Below are positions 8,157 through 16,514 of a stretch of DNA of 64,000 nt, in pieces (the stretch's first letter is position 1; each line of letters starts with the position of its first letter). The notes under the pieces are model-generated. The model was not told where the DNA came from. It made no database searches and saw only the letters and a program-made list of their open reading frames with translations. The stretch is from NCBI GenBank assembly GCA_964428055.1, contig CAYRWM010000002.1:1-64000 (forward strand). The letters are read 5' to 3'. This stretch comes from CAYRWM01 sp964428055. Its GTDB lineage: Bacteria; Bacillota; Clostridia; Christensenellales; Christensenellaceae. The position numbers and the translations under genes are program-made.

Positions 8157-9230
8157 ATGAGAAAGACATACCTTGAAGATATAAAACTCATAGTAATAAT
8201 ACTGGTCGTGATAATGCACTGCCTTCAGGTGTATTACCCCCGCCTCGCCCACTACGTAAAGGGAGAAGAAATGTGGTGGATAGGCGTCGTGTTCGCCATA
8301 TTCGAGGTATGGCTCATGCCCCTTATGTTTACTGTATCCGGTATGAGTGCAGCTTATTCCTTAAGGAAAAGGACTATAGGGCAGTTTGCGAAGAGCAGAG
8401 TTACGGGAATACTCATACCCTTAATATTCGGCCTTATATTCATAGTTCCGCTGCAGAGTTTCCCCGGAAGGCTGTGGCATACGGGAACGGATATGGGATA
8501 TCTGGAGCACTGGTGGCTCTTTTTCACCGGGAAGACTGATATGACAAGCTATGCAGGAGGTTTCGGTTTCTCCCAGTACTGGTTCCTGCTCTATCTGTTT
8601 GTGGCATCGATGGTTTACATGGCTGTACATGCCGTAGTAAAAAGACTGAAACCGTCAAGAATGACGATCCCTTTTCCCGTACTCGCTCTGCCTCTGCTCT
8701 TTATTCCGATAACAGCAGCAGAACCCATTGGCAATGTTATGGAGTATTCTTTCGGATACTATACGGCATTTATGCTCATAGGAGGATTTATTCTATCGGA
8801 TGAGTCAATGCAAAAAAAACTATCATCCCATATACCGTTTTTCATAACACTCGCTGCAGCGACAATGCTGCTGTATATATGGAATCTCTATTCGGAATGG
8901 GTCGGTCACTACGGAGGACCGATCAGGTATGCATGCGCCCTGTGCTTCACCTTGGCTGTTCTTGCAGTCGCAGGCAGAACCGAAAGACCTCAGGGAAAGA
9001 AACGAAAGGCTCTTTCAGATATATCATTCGGCATATATCAGTTCCATCAGACAGGGCTTTCATGGAGCGCATACTTAACATGCGGGTTCATACCGTTTCT
9101 GCCAGGGGTTTTCATTATATATGCTGCATCGATGCTGTCCGGAGTTTTTCTTACTCTTCTCTTATCGAGATTCAGAGTTACAAGATTTATGTTCGGGCTT
9201 AAACCGATAAATAAGAGCACAGCCGGCTGA
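8157..9230 (+). CDS. Acyltransferase family 3 integral membrane protein
   Basis: A 357-residue polytopic membrane protein of the acyltransferase-3/OpgC superfamily, which transfers acetyl or succinyl groups to surface glycans, lipids or antibiotics. The N-terminal motif YLEDIKLIVIILVVIMH carries the catalytic-type His at the end of the first membrane helix. About ten hydrophobic segments follow. The start is fixed by this conserved N terminus, since the next Met lies inside helix 1. It stands alone between rpmE and rho, divergent from the former and convergent with the latter. The acceptor is unknown. Confidence 0.85.
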   Translation: MRKTYLEDIKLIVIILVVIMHCLQVYYPRLAHYVKGEEMWWIGVVFAIFEVWLMPLMFTVSGMSAAYSLRKRTIGQFAKSRVTGILIPLIFGLIFIVPLQSFPGRLWHTGTDMGYLEHWWLFFTGKTDMTSYAGGFGFSQYWFLLYLFVASMVYMAVHAVVKRLKPSRMTIPFPVLALPLLFIPITAAEPIGNVMEYSFGYYTAFMLIGGFILSDESMQKKLSSHIPFFITLAAATMLLYIWNLYSEWVGHYGGPIRYACALCFTLAVLAVAGRTERPQGKKRKALSDISFGIYQFHQTGLSWSAYLTCGFIPFLPGVFIIYAASMLSGVFLTLLLSRFRVTRFMFGLKPINKSTAG

Positions 9231-9243
9231 GCCTGCTGTGCTC
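9215..9243. terminator. Hairpin between the acyltransferase gene and rho
   Basis: gagcacag (9215-9222) pairs with ctgtgctc (9236-9243). On the minus strand it is followed by TTATTTAT, a mediocre T tract, so it most likely ends the rho transcript. Support for the plus-strand direction is weak. Confidence 0.55.
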
Positions 9244-9266
9244 TCACAGTTATTACGGGCGGGACA

Positions 9267-10772
9267 TTAGTATCTTCCACCGCCCATGTTATATCCTTCT
9301 TTTTCCCAGATGTTAAGCCATTCCTTTAGTCTGTTTAGGAACTCATCATTCGTATCAGTCTTAACGAGCATACCTATCAACTGCTCGGTGACTTCAGCTG
9401 TATTGCCGGATGAGAGCACTCTCCTCAGGCTCCAAATGCCTTCCATCTCTTTCTGGCTCAAGAGCAGTTCCTCTCTCCTGGTACCGGACTTGGCAAGATC
9501 TATGGCCGGGAATATACGTTTTTCTGACAGTCTCCTGTCTAAGTGAATCTCCATATTACCCGTGCCCTTGAACTCTTCATATATGATCTCATCCATACGG
9601 GATCCGGTCTCTACCAGTGCCGTCGCGATGATAGTCAGGCTGCCTCCTCCCTCGATGTTCCTCGCGGCACCAAAGAAGCGCTTGGGTTTATACAGCGAAC
9701 TCGGATCGAGGCCTCCAGAGAGCGTCCTGCCCGACGGCGGGACTATAAGGTTGTATGCCCTCCCGAGTCTGGTGATACTGTCAAGGAGTATAACAACGTC
9801 CTTATCATACTCAACCAGCCTCTTTGCCCTCTCTATTACCATCTCAGCCGCTTTAGCATGATTCTCAGGTCTCTCATCGAACGTCGAATATACAACCTCG
9901 CCGTTTATTGACCTCTGCATGTCAGTGACTTCCTCAGGTCTCTCATCTATGAGAAGGACAATAAGCTCAACATCGGGATAATTAGTCTTTATACTGTTGG
10001 CTATCTTTTTCAGGAGTATCGTCTTGCCCGCTTTGGGAGGTGCGACTATAAGGCCTCTCTGGCCCTTGCCTATCGGAGATATAAGATCGATTATCCGAAT
10101 AGCCATATCCCTTGACGATCTGATATTCTCAAGAGTGAATCTCTGATCCGGATATATAGGAGTCAGGTCATCAAACGACTTTCTCCTTAAGCACTCTTCC
10201 ACAGGCCTTCCGTTAACGTCCTCTATGTAAAGGAGCGCCAGCAGACGGTCCTCATCTTTCGACGGACGGGTCTTGCCAGTGACCTTGTCGCCAGTCTTTA
10301 AGTTGAACTTTCTTATCTGAGCCATGGATACGTATATATCCTTGCTGCCAGGAAGATAGTTCTCACAACGCAAGAAACCATAGCCTTCTGAGTGGATTTC
10401 AAGAATACCGCTTGCATCACCGCACTCACCGGTATTCAAAATCTCATTCACGGCATCGTTATTCGGAACATACTCAATTATGCCCTTATCACCGTCTTCG
10501 GAATCCACAATGTCCTCGCTATTACTTTCAGCACGCTGCGCTCTATCTTCGACTTCAGGTTCAGGCTCTGATGCGACCGGAGGCTCCTCTGCGAGTTCAG
10601 CCCTCTCCGCTTCCTCAGCGGCAGCCGCCTCGCTCTCCTCCTGCATCTTTCTGAATATATCCAGAAGTTCGTTCTTCTTGTATTTAGTTACTGACTGCAC
10701 ACCAAAACTCTTGGCTATCTCTCTCAGATCGCTAAGCGTCTTTGACTCAAGCATACTTAATTCAACAGACAT
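9267..10772 (-). CDS. rho: Transcription termination factor Rho
   Basis: Hexameric RNA-dependent helicase that ends transcription. The N-terminal Rho_N helical domain (about residues 8-45) is followed by an acidic, Ala/Glu-rich insertion (about residues 46-100), a cold-shock RNA-binding domain with YGFLR, and the RecA-like ATPase. Walker A is [13 protein letters not shown] and Walker B is [15 protein letters not shown]. At 501 residues it is longer than the E. coli protein (419) because of the acidic insert, as in many clostridial Rho proteins. AGGAG precedes the ATG, and the transcript has a leader of about 100 bases. Confidence 0.97.
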   Translation of the reverse strand: MSVELSMLESKTLSDLREIAKSFGVQSVTKYKKNELLDIFRKMQEESEAAAAEEAERAELAEEPPVASEPEPEVEDRAQRAESNSEDIVDSEDGDKGIIEYVPNNDAVNEILNTGECGDASGILEIHSEGYGFLRCENYLPGSKDIYVSMAQIRKFNLKTGDKVTGKTRPSKDEDRLLALLYIEDVNGRPVEECLRRKSFDDLTPIYPDQRFTLENIRSSRDMAIRIIDLISPIGKGQRGLIVAPPKAGKTILLKKIANSIKTNYPDVELIVLLIDERPEEVTDMQRSINGEVVYSTFDERPENHAKAAEMVIERAKRLVEYDKDVVILLDSITRLGRAYNLIVPPSGRTLSGGLDPSSLYKPKRFFGAARNIEGGGSLTIIATALVETGSRMDEIIYEEFKGTGNMEIHLDRRLSEKRIFPAIDLAKSGTRREELLLSQKEMEGIWSLRRVLSSGNTAEVTEQLIGMLVKTDTNDEFLNRLKEWLNIWEKEGYNMGGGRY

Positions 10773-10876
10773 ACTATCTCCTAAAAATAAACATAAAATA
10801 CCTGTGGGTTCTAAAAAACTGCATTTAATTGTTACACTCGGAAAACAAATAAGAAATGAGTTTATCCTTACATAAG

Positions 10877-10906
10877 ATTATCTTATATTAATAATATGCT
10901 TGTCAA
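10877..10906 (-). promoter_or_regulatory. Promoter for rho
   Basis: On the minus strand, TTGACA (10901-10906), an 18-bp spacer and GATAAT (10877-10882) lie about 100 bases upstream of the rho ATG. The leader of about 100 bases shows no obvious terminator hairpin. Confidence 0.75.
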
Positions 10907-10973
10907 TAAAAAATATTGAAATTATCGCTTATTTAAGCCATTTTTTTAACATTACATGAAAAAATATTCTTAA

Positions 10974-11006
10974 ACAAAAAAACTGCCCTCCGCTTAGGGA
11001 AGGCAG
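10974..11006 (-). terminator. Intrinsic terminator after the MBL-fold hydrolase gene
   Basis: A 9-bp stem with one G-U pair (10983-10991 with 10998-11006) and a 6-nt loop is followed on the minus strand by seven T. It ends the DUF1934-hydrolase unit before the rho promoter. Confidence 0.9.
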
Positions 11007-11019
11007 CTGCTTAAACTTA

Positions 11020-11676
11020 TCAGTTGCTGTGCTCCATCACGATTATCCTGCTCCTCTTTTTAAGGTTCAGAGGATCAACTTCAAGGACAGCACCTCCGAG
11101 TCTGGATATATCGAATTCGCCTTCTTTTGCTATCTGCAGGAAGTCAAATACCGAGCTCACATCGAAGGAAAGCTTTTCAGTCTTAAAATGCATCGGAATA
11201 GTTATATTCGGATGTATACGCTCAAGGATGCTGAATGCGCCTTTAGCGTCAACCGTAAACACTCCTCCGACCGGGATCATAAGGATATCGATCTTGGGCA
11301 GCTTGGCGAAATAATCATCACCGGGTACAACTCCGATATCGCCCATATGCAGGAGATTCAAGCCCTCAGCATTAATCACAAACGTAATCACCGTCCCCCG
11401 TTTGCTGCCGCCGGCATCATCGTGAGGCTGCTCTATACCGCAGACAGAAAGCCCGTTGCCCAAATCGTACTCGCCCGCTTTATTTATGAGCTTGTAATCG
11501 CCCTTTATACCTTCTGTATATCCGTGATCGAAATGATCATGTGTTACAAGTACTATATCAGCAGTTTCATCAACAGGGTCATATCCTACTGTATTATCAT
11601 ACGGGTCGGTCAGTATCTTTCTGCCGTCCGCGAGTTCAATCATAAAACATGAATGTCCGATCCATTTAATCTTCAT
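11020..11676 (-). CDS. MBL-fold metal-dependent hydrolase (UlaG/UPF0173-like)
   Basis: A 218-residue cytoplasmic metallo-beta-lactamase-fold enzyme. The N terminus MKIKWIGHSCFMIEL and the metal motif THDHFDHG (HxHxDH) are clear, with further ligands in HMGD and a late His in PMHFKTEK. Length and layout fit the UlaG/UPF0173 group of small lactonase or phosphodiesterase-like hydrolases; the substrate is unknown. A strong AAAGGGGGG ribosome site precedes the ATG. The DUF1934 gene lies 27 bases upstream in the same direction, so the two are likely co-transcribed. Confidence 0.85.
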   Translation of the reverse strand: MKIKWIGHSCFMIELADGRKILTDPYDNTVGYDPVDETADIVLVTHDHFDHGYTEGIKGDYKLINKAGEYDLGNGLSVCGIEQPHDDAGGSKRGTVITFVINAEGLNLLHMGDIGVVPGDDYFAKLPKIDILMIPVGGVFTVDAKGAFSILERIHPNITIPMHFKTEKLSFDVSSVFDFLQIAKEGEFDISRLGGAVLEVDPLNLKKRSRIIVMEHSN

Positions 11677-11703
11677 TAGGTTATACCCCCCTTTCTTTTA
11701 AGG

Positions 11704-12123
11704 TCAGTTGTCCAGTTTATATACTATATTTAATTTGTTATGAGCGTGGACTTCACCGATCTTGATCTCATACTCGAGATCCAGACTGCCGCCGGTCTCG
11801 CTTTCTTCCGTATATACCCTTATTGGAAATACGTTTACGAGAAAATTCCCGGCCGGCGTGTTGTACATCGCTTCATACGTTTTTGCTTCGGTAAAAACGA
11901 CTTCCGTCGTAACGTCACCAGAACGCATCATATATACACTGTCATCCGCTATCTTGAGACTTGTGACGACTTCCTCTTCACCGAACATATCATTGTCACA
12001 GTATTCTATGAGAGTCTCACCATTCTCTTTTGTCAGATGGCCATCGGTAATAAGCTCTATTTTGTTTTCCAGGCCGTCATTCTCTATTTGGCTACCCGTA
12101 ATGGTCAATGTGATATCGCTCAT
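11704..12123 (-). CDS. DUF1934 (YwiB-like) beta-barrel protein
   Basis: A 139-residue protein without signal peptide or membrane segment, rich in predicted beta strands. The pattern (ITGSQ...DNKIELITDG...YMMRSGDVTTEVVF...YNTPAGNFLVNVFPIRV...GGSLDLEYEIKIG) matches DUF1934 proteins, which adopt a calycin-like barrel. Function is unknown; the fold suggests a small-ligand binder. It precedes the MBL-fold hydrolase in a two-gene unit and has its own promoter with an overlapping palindrome. Confidence 0.78.
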   Translation of the reverse strand: MSDITLTITGSQIENDGLENKIELITDGHLTKENGETLIEYCDNDMFGEEEVVTSLKIADDSVYMMRSGDVTTEVVFTEAKTYEAMYNTPAGNFLVNVFPIRVYTEESETGGSLDLEYEIKIGEVHAHNKLNIVYKLDN

Positions 12124-12138
12124 TGTTTACCTCGTTTA

Positions 12139-12175
12139 ATGGTAATAATTTACCATAAACAATAATGTCTTTCAA
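12139..12175 (-). promoter_or_regulatory. Promoter with palindromic operator for the DUF1934-hydrolase unit
   Basis: On the minus strand, TTGAAA (12170-12175), a 17-bp spacer and TAAATT (12147-12152) with a TG extension form a promoter. A perfect 7-bp inverted repeat, ATGGTAA-N4-TTACCAT (12139-12156), covers the -10 box, where a repressor would block polymerase. Confidence 0.6.
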
Positions 12176-12221
12176 TATTTTTTATTTCTAGGCTACTATA
12201 ACCGTATTATCCGGCATTTAA

Positions 12222-12260
12222 ACAAAAACACCGGCCGGTCACAAATGACCGTAGCCGGTG
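12222..12260 (-). terminator. Terminator of the 2-oxoacid oxidoreductase operon
   Basis: A two-part hairpin (caccggc/gccggtg, then cggtc/gaccg with a small bulge) is followed on the minus strand by TTTTTGTTT, 18 bases after the gamma subunit stop. Confidence 0.88.
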
Positions 12261-12277
12261 CGCATTAAATATCGGTT

Positions 12278-12817
12278 TCAGCCTCTGGCAGCTTCAGCGC
12301 CAGCCTGCATTGCCTTTTCATTCATGGGTATCAGTTTTGCCTTCTTTTCGCCCATCTTTTTGGCCAGGCATTTGATCGCTGTCTCAGCCTTTACCGTTCC
12401 GGTCTTTTCGATGTAAGCACCCAGAACGACCATGTTCGCCGCCTTTACCGTGCCGAGATCTTCGGCGATTCGGTTGGCTTCTATATACACGACCTCTATG
12501 TCATCTCTCTTGGCAGGTATGTCGATCAGAGATGAGTTGACAATGAGAAGTCCGCCCGGCTTCACGAATGATTCGTACTTGTCAAGTGACGGCCTGTTCA
12601 TGGCTATGACGCAGTCTGCCTCACTGAAGCACGGAGCACCGATATCCTCATCGGAAACTACGACTGAGCAGTTTGCCGTGCCGCCTCTCATCTCAGGCCC
12701 GTATGACGGAAGCCATGAAACGTTCTTGCCTTCATCAAGGCCTGCATATGCGAGTATCTGTCCGGCAAGGAGTATACCCTGACCGCCGAATCCCGCCATT
12801 ATAATCTGCTGTGTCAT
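12278..12817 (-). CDS. 2-oxoacid:ferredoxin oxidoreductase, gamma subunit
   Basis: A 179-residue subunit of a CoA-dependent 2-oxoacid oxidoreductase (2-oxoglutarate, 2-oxoisovalerate or aryl pyruvate type). The glycine-rich N terminus MAGFGGQGILLAGQILA and SYGPEMRGGTANCSVVVS are diagnostic for the POR/KOR gamma domain, which helps bind CoA. It overlaps the beta gene by ATGA (12814-12817), so translation is coupled. It is the last gene of the eight-gene operon. Confidence 0.92.
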   Translation of the reverse strand: MTQQIIMAGFGGQGILLAGQILAYAGLDEGKNVSWLPSYGPEMRGGTANCSVVVSDEDIGAPCFSEADCVIAMNRPSLDKYESFVKPGGLLIVNSSLIDIPAKRDDIEVVYIEANRIAEDLGTVKAANMVVLGAYIEKTGTVKAETAIKCLAKKMGEKKAKLIPMNEKAMQAGAEAARG

Positions 12818-13554
12818 TCGTCTCTCCCCTCCTTTTTAACGCCCAGAGGATAGAACGGGATCATGTTGTCATTCAGCCATTCCAGAGCCGCCTTGGGAGT
12901 CATGCCCCAGTTTGTGGGACAAGTAGACAGTATCTCGATCATTGAAAAACCTTTTTTCTCGATCTGATACGTAAATGCCTTTTTGATAGCCTTCTTTGCC
13001 TTTATGACATTGGCAGGAGTGTTCAAGGCCACTCTCTCGATATAGTATGCCCCGTCGAGCGTCGAGAGCATCTCAGACACTCTTATCGGTATACCCTGGG
13101 TCTCCTTGTTTCTGCCGTAAGGTGAAGTCGTTGTGACCTGGCCTACGAGTGTCGTCGGAGCCATCTGACCGCCTGTCATGCCGTATATTGCATTGTTTAT
13201 GAATATAACGGTTATATTCTCGCCTCTGGCTGCGGCATGTACTATCTCAGCTGTTCCTATGGAAGCGAGATCTCCGTCTCCCTGATATGAAAATGCTATC
13301 AGATCCGGGTTCGCTCTCTTTATTCCGGTAGCGACAGCCGGTGCTCTTCCGTGAGCGGCTTCCATCATATCGCAGTTAAAGTAATTGTATGCAAATACTG
13401 CACAGCCAACAGGAGCTACTCCTACAGCCTTGTCGCCAACACCGAGCTCTTCTATACTCTCAGCTATGAGTCTGTGCGCTATACCATGCGTACAGCCCGG
13501 GCAGTAATGAAACGGAACGTCCGTCAGCATGCTTGTCTTCTTGAAGTCCGGCAT
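12814..13554 (-). CDS. 2-oxoacid:ferredoxin oxidoreductase, beta (thiamine diphosphate) subunit
   Basis: A 246-residue subunit that binds thiamine diphosphate. The binding motif begins at GDGDLASIGTAEIVHAA and ends at FINNAIYGMTGGQ, and the N-terminal HYCPGCTHG is typical. The short length without an extra ferredoxin domain fits the four-subunit KOR/VOR type, in which the small ferredoxin is a separate gene, as it is here. The start is ATG at 13554, with GGAGGTG upstream, overlapping the end of the alpha gene. Confidence 0.93.
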   Translation of the reverse strand: MPDFKKTSMLTDVPFHYCPGCTHGIAHRLIAESIEELGVGDKAVGVAPVGCAVFAYNYFNCDMMEAAHGRAPAVATGIKRANPDLIAFSYQGDGDLASIGTAEIVHAAARGENITVIFINNAIYGMTGGQMAPTTLVGQVTTTSPYGRNKETQGIPIRVSEMLSTLDGAYYIERVALNTPANVIKAKKAIKKAFTYQIEKKGFSMIEILSTCPTNWGMTPKAALEWLNDNMIPFYPLGVKKEGRDE

Positions 13555-13555
13555 C

Positions 13556-14617
13556 TTAGAGCACCTCCTTCATTTTTTTGATCTCAGCGAGTATATCCCT
13601 CTGATCCGGGATGATACCGCCCTGTGTGCCGTAGAACGGTGTCGGAACCTTGCCTTCAACGGCAAGCCTTACGTCCTCTACCATCTGGCCTAAGTTCATC
13701 TCAACCGTGAGAATGCCCTTGACTCTCTCAGCAGCTTTCTTAAACGACTCAGTTGGGAACGGCCAAATCGTTATAGGTCTTATCACACCGACTTTGATGC
13801 CCTCAGCCCTAGCCATCTGAGCCGTGCTCTTGGCTATCCTGGCCGTCGTACCGAATGCCGCGATTATATAATCGGCATCGTCACACATATATTCATCGAC
13901 TCTGGTCTCATTCTTTGTTATCTCTTCGTATTTCGCTTCGAGTCTCTTATTGACTTCGGACATGACTTCGGCTTCGATATACAGAGAATTGATGATCGCT
14001 CTCTCTCTGCTCCTGCCGTCCCAGCCTGTAGCTGCCCAATCTTTTGCGGGAAGATCCATTCCCTTGTATTCGCCGAATTCGGCAGGCTCCATCATCTGAC
14101 CTATCATGCCATCACCCATTATCATAACAGGGTTTCTGTATTTATCCGCAAGATCGAATCCGAGCATAACAAGGTCGACTGCTTCCTGAACGGAACTTGG
14201 TGCCAGCGTCAGTACTCTGTAGTCACCGTGTCCGCCGCCTCTCGTCGCCTGGAAATAGTCGCCCTGAGACGGCTGTATTCCGCCGAGTCCGGGGCCGCTT
14301 CTTACCATATTTACGATAACGCACGGAAGCTCAGCACATGCTATATAGCTTATGCCTTCCTGTTTAAGGCTTATGCCGGGGCTTGAACTTGAAGTCATAA
14401 CCCTGGCACCGCTTCCCGCAGCGCCATAGACCATATTTATAGCGGAAACCTCACTCTCCGCCTGTACAAATGCCCCTCCGACCTCGGGCATACGCTTGGA
14501 CATATACTCGGGTATCTGGTTCTGAGGGGTTATAGGATAGCCGAAAAAGCATCTGCATCCCGCTTGGATAGCTGCTTCGGCGATCGCTTCATTACCTTTC
14601 ATCAATACTTTAGCCAT
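13556..14617 (-). CDS. 2-oxoacid:ferredoxin oxidoreductase, alpha subunit
   Basis: The 353-residue subunit carrying the pyrimidine-binding and core domains of the oxidoreductase: KGNEAIAEAAIQAGCRCFFGYPITPQN, then SEVSAINMVYGAAGSGARVMTSSSSPG. The enzyme converts a 2-oxoacid plus CoA to acyl-CoA, CO2 and reduced ferredoxin, reversibly. I prefer ATG at 14617, which has GGGAG seven bases upstream, over the TTG at 14623. Sequence alone does not settle whether the substrate is branched-chain, aromatic or 2-oxoglutarate. The partner acyl-CoA synthetase favours branched or aryl acids. Confidence 0.93.
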   Translation of the reverse strand: MAKVLMKGNEAIAEAAIQAGCRCFFGYPITPQNQIPEYMSKRMPEVGGAFVQAESEVSAINMVYGAAGSGARVMTSSSSPGISLKQEGISYIACAELPCVIVNMVRSGPGLGGIQPSQGDYFQATRGGGHGDYRVLTLAPSSVQEAVDLVMLGFDLADKYRNPVMIMGDGMIGQMMEPAEFGEYKGMDLPAKDWAATGWDGRSRERAIINSLYIEAEVMSEVNKRLEAKYEEITKNETRVDEYMCDDADYIIAAFGTTARIAKSTAQMARAEGIKVGVIRPITIWPFPTESFKKAAERVKGILTVEMNLGQMVEDVRLAVEGKVPTPFYGTQGGIIPDQRDILAEIKKMKEVL

Positions 14618-14633
14618 AATCAATCTCCCAAAA

Positions 14634-14846
14634 CTATCCGTTAGCTATAACAGTTATCGCAACATCAGGACACATCTGCGCGCACATCGCGCAGCCTATG
14701 CAGTTCTCAATCCTTGCGGGAACGCATGCGTGATAACCTTTGCTGTTGAGCTTGTCCTTTGAAAGTTCAAGGACATCCTTTTTGCAGGCTTCTATGCAGA
14801 GTCCGCAGCCTTTGCAGGTCTCTTCATCAATTGAAACTTTTGCCAA
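14634..14846 (-). CDS. 2 x [4Fe-4S] ferredoxin-like delta subunit
   Basis: A 70-residue protein with two CxxCxxCxxxC/P sites (CKGCGLCIEACKK and CIGCAMCAQMCP) that carries electrons from the thiamine centre to external ferredoxin. It lies ten bases upstream of the alpha gene, giving the order delta-alpha-beta-gamma usual for KOR/VOR enzymes. Confidence 0.95.
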   Translation of the reverse strand: MAKVSIDEETCKGCGLCIEACKKDVLELSKDKLNSKGYHACVPARIENCIGCAMCAQMCPDVAITVIANG

Positions 14847-14892
14847 TGCACTTCACTCCTTTTGCATGTTTCCAATCTTATTTAGGGTATCA

Positions 14893-15564
14893 TCAGCCCG
14901 AAGTGGTGTCAAGCCAGTCAGGCCTCGTGAATACGCTTATAACTTTAACATTTTCATCCGGGAATCTGTCGGAGAATCCTCTGATATTATCCTCGGTACC
15001 GGAAGAAAAAACTATCGGAAGTCCGGTAAGGCCGGACAGTTCCCTGCACACCTCAAGACCGTACACCAGATCATCTGTTTTTGTCTCTCTGGCAAGATTC
15101 GTATTGTTTATAATACCGGTCATCTTAAGGTCAGCTCTACTCTGTATCTGCTCCATCATCGTCATGATCTCGGAAGCGTCTCTCTGAAGAGGCCTCCTGG
15201 CGTTCACAACATAGTAAAGATCAGTTGCACCCTGATCAAACTGATCCGCCACGCTGCCGAACACAGCGCTTCCAACAGGGTCTCCGCCTGCGTCAAACAC
15301 CGCAAAATCGTAATTGAATGCGGATTTGACCTCCGGGCCTATAACAGGGACATCCACCGTGGTGTTGGCGTAGGTCGGAGCAATAAGATCAACGCCCTTT
15401 TCCTTAAGTTCAGCCCCGTGCTCAGCGGAACGGAAATACGGATTAACGATATCCATATCGACCAGTACAGTCCTGCCCTTTTCTGACAGTTCCATCGCCG
15501 TGTTCAGCGAAAGCTCAGTCTTGCCGCTGCCGTAATTGCCGGCAAATATCACAAATCTCTTCAT
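14893..15564 (-). CDS. MinD/ParA-type P-loop ATPase linked to the oxidoreductase
   Basis: A 223-residue cytoplasmic ATPase. The deviant Walker A FAGNYGSGKTELSL lies at the N terminus, followed by VLVDMDIVNPYFRSAE and FAVFDAGGDP (Walker B region). It belongs to the CobQ/MinD/ParA nucleotide-binding group but has no CxxC, so it is not a standard Mrp/ApbC iron-sulfur carrier. It overlaps cysK by ATGA and lies 46 bases before the ferredoxin gene. I recall homologues beside similar oxidoreductases in other clostridia. An assembly or regulatory role for the complex is possible, but none is shown. Confidence 0.8.
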   Translation of the reverse strand: MKRFVIFAGNYGSGKTELSLNTAMELSEKGRTVLVDMDIVNPYFRSAEHGAELKEKGVDLIAPTYANTTVDVPVIGPEVKSAFNYDFAVFDAGGDPVGSAVFGSVADQFDQGATDLYYVVNARRPLQRDASEIMTMMEQIQSRADLKMTGIINNTNLARETKTDDLVYGLEVCRELSGLTGLPIVFSSGTEDNIRGFSDRFPDENVKVISVFTRPDWLDTTSG

Positions 15565-16493
15565 TCGTCAAAGAGCGGTGTCGAGAAGTATCTCTCTCCC
15601 GTATCGGGGAGCACCGTCACTACAAGTTTACCTGGGCCGAGTTTCTTTGCGAGCTTCAGGGCTGCCGCAACATTCGAGCCTGAGGATATACCACAGAGTA
15701 TACCTTCACATGAAGCCAGTTTCTTTGCAGTCTCAAGTGCCTCTTCATCAGTGACCATACATATATCGCTGTATATCTCCACGTTCAGGTTCTTGGGTAT
15801 AAATCCGTCACCGATACCCATCTGAAGATGAGTGCCTATGTTGCCGCCGGCCAGAACAGCAGCATGTTCCGGCTCGACAGCCCATATCTCGATTGAAGGA
15901 TAATAGTCCCTGAGTATCTCGCCTATACCGGAGAGTGTTCCGCCCGTGCCGACACCGGCACAGAACCCGTCTATCGGACAATCGGTCTGCTCTATTATCT
16001 CAAGTGCAGTATGCTTTTTGTGGGCAAGAGGATTGTTCTTGTTCTCGAACTGCTGAGGAATATACACGTGCGGATCCGCAGCCGCCAGTTCCTCGGCCAT
16101 TTTAAGACAGTTCTCCATACATTCCCCGATATTGCCGGCGTCGTGAACCGTCCTGACTTCGGCACCGTAATGTCTCATGAGTTTTGTGCGTTCCTCACTC
16201 ACTGAATCGGGCATTATGATAATAACTTTATATCCGCGGACTGCTCCGACGAGCGCAAGACCTATGCCCTGATTACCGCTCGTAGGCTCCACGATAACAG
16301 TATCTTTATCGATTATGCCTTCCCTCTCGGCCTCAAGTATCATGTTGTAAGCGGTCCTTGTCTTTATGGAACCGCCTATATTGACGCCTTCGACCTTAAC
16401 GACTATATCGGCTGAGTCCTTACCGACCATCCTTTCGGAGAGCCTTACCATCGGCGTGTTGCCGATGCATTCGAGGATGTTTGTGCAAATCAA
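15561..16493 (-). CDS. cysK: Cysteine synthase (O-acetylserine sulfhydrylase family)
   Basis: A 310-residue PLP enzyme of the fold-type II beta family, normally making cysteine from O-acetylserine and sulfide. The PLP Lys is in GGSIKTRTAYNMI, the substrate loop is EPTSGNQGIGLA, and the phosphate loop is GVGTGGTLSGIG. SGNQG in place of the common SGNTG is a small departure that could alter the substrate. The start is TTG at 16493. It lies inside the oxidoreductase operon, overlapping the next gene by four bases. A role supplying cysteine for Fe-S clusters would be an inference. Confidence 0.85.
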   Translation of the reverse strand: MICTNILECIGNTPMVRLSERMVGKDSADIVVKVEGVNIGGSIKTRTAYNMILEAEREGIIDKDTVIVEPTSGNQGIGLALVGAVRGYKVIIIMPDSVSEERTKLMRHYGAEVRTVHDAGNIGECMENCLKMAEELAAADPHVYIPQQFENKNNPLAHKKHTALEIIEQTDCPIDGFCAGVGTGGTLSGIGEILRDYYPSIEIWAVEPEHAAVLAGGNIGTHLQMGIGDGFIPKNLNVEIYSDICMVTDEEALETAKKLASCEGILCGISSGSNVAAALKLAKKLGPGKLVVTVLPDTGERYFSTPLFDE

Positions 16494-16514
16494 TCTTCTA
16501 TACCCCCAGATGTA

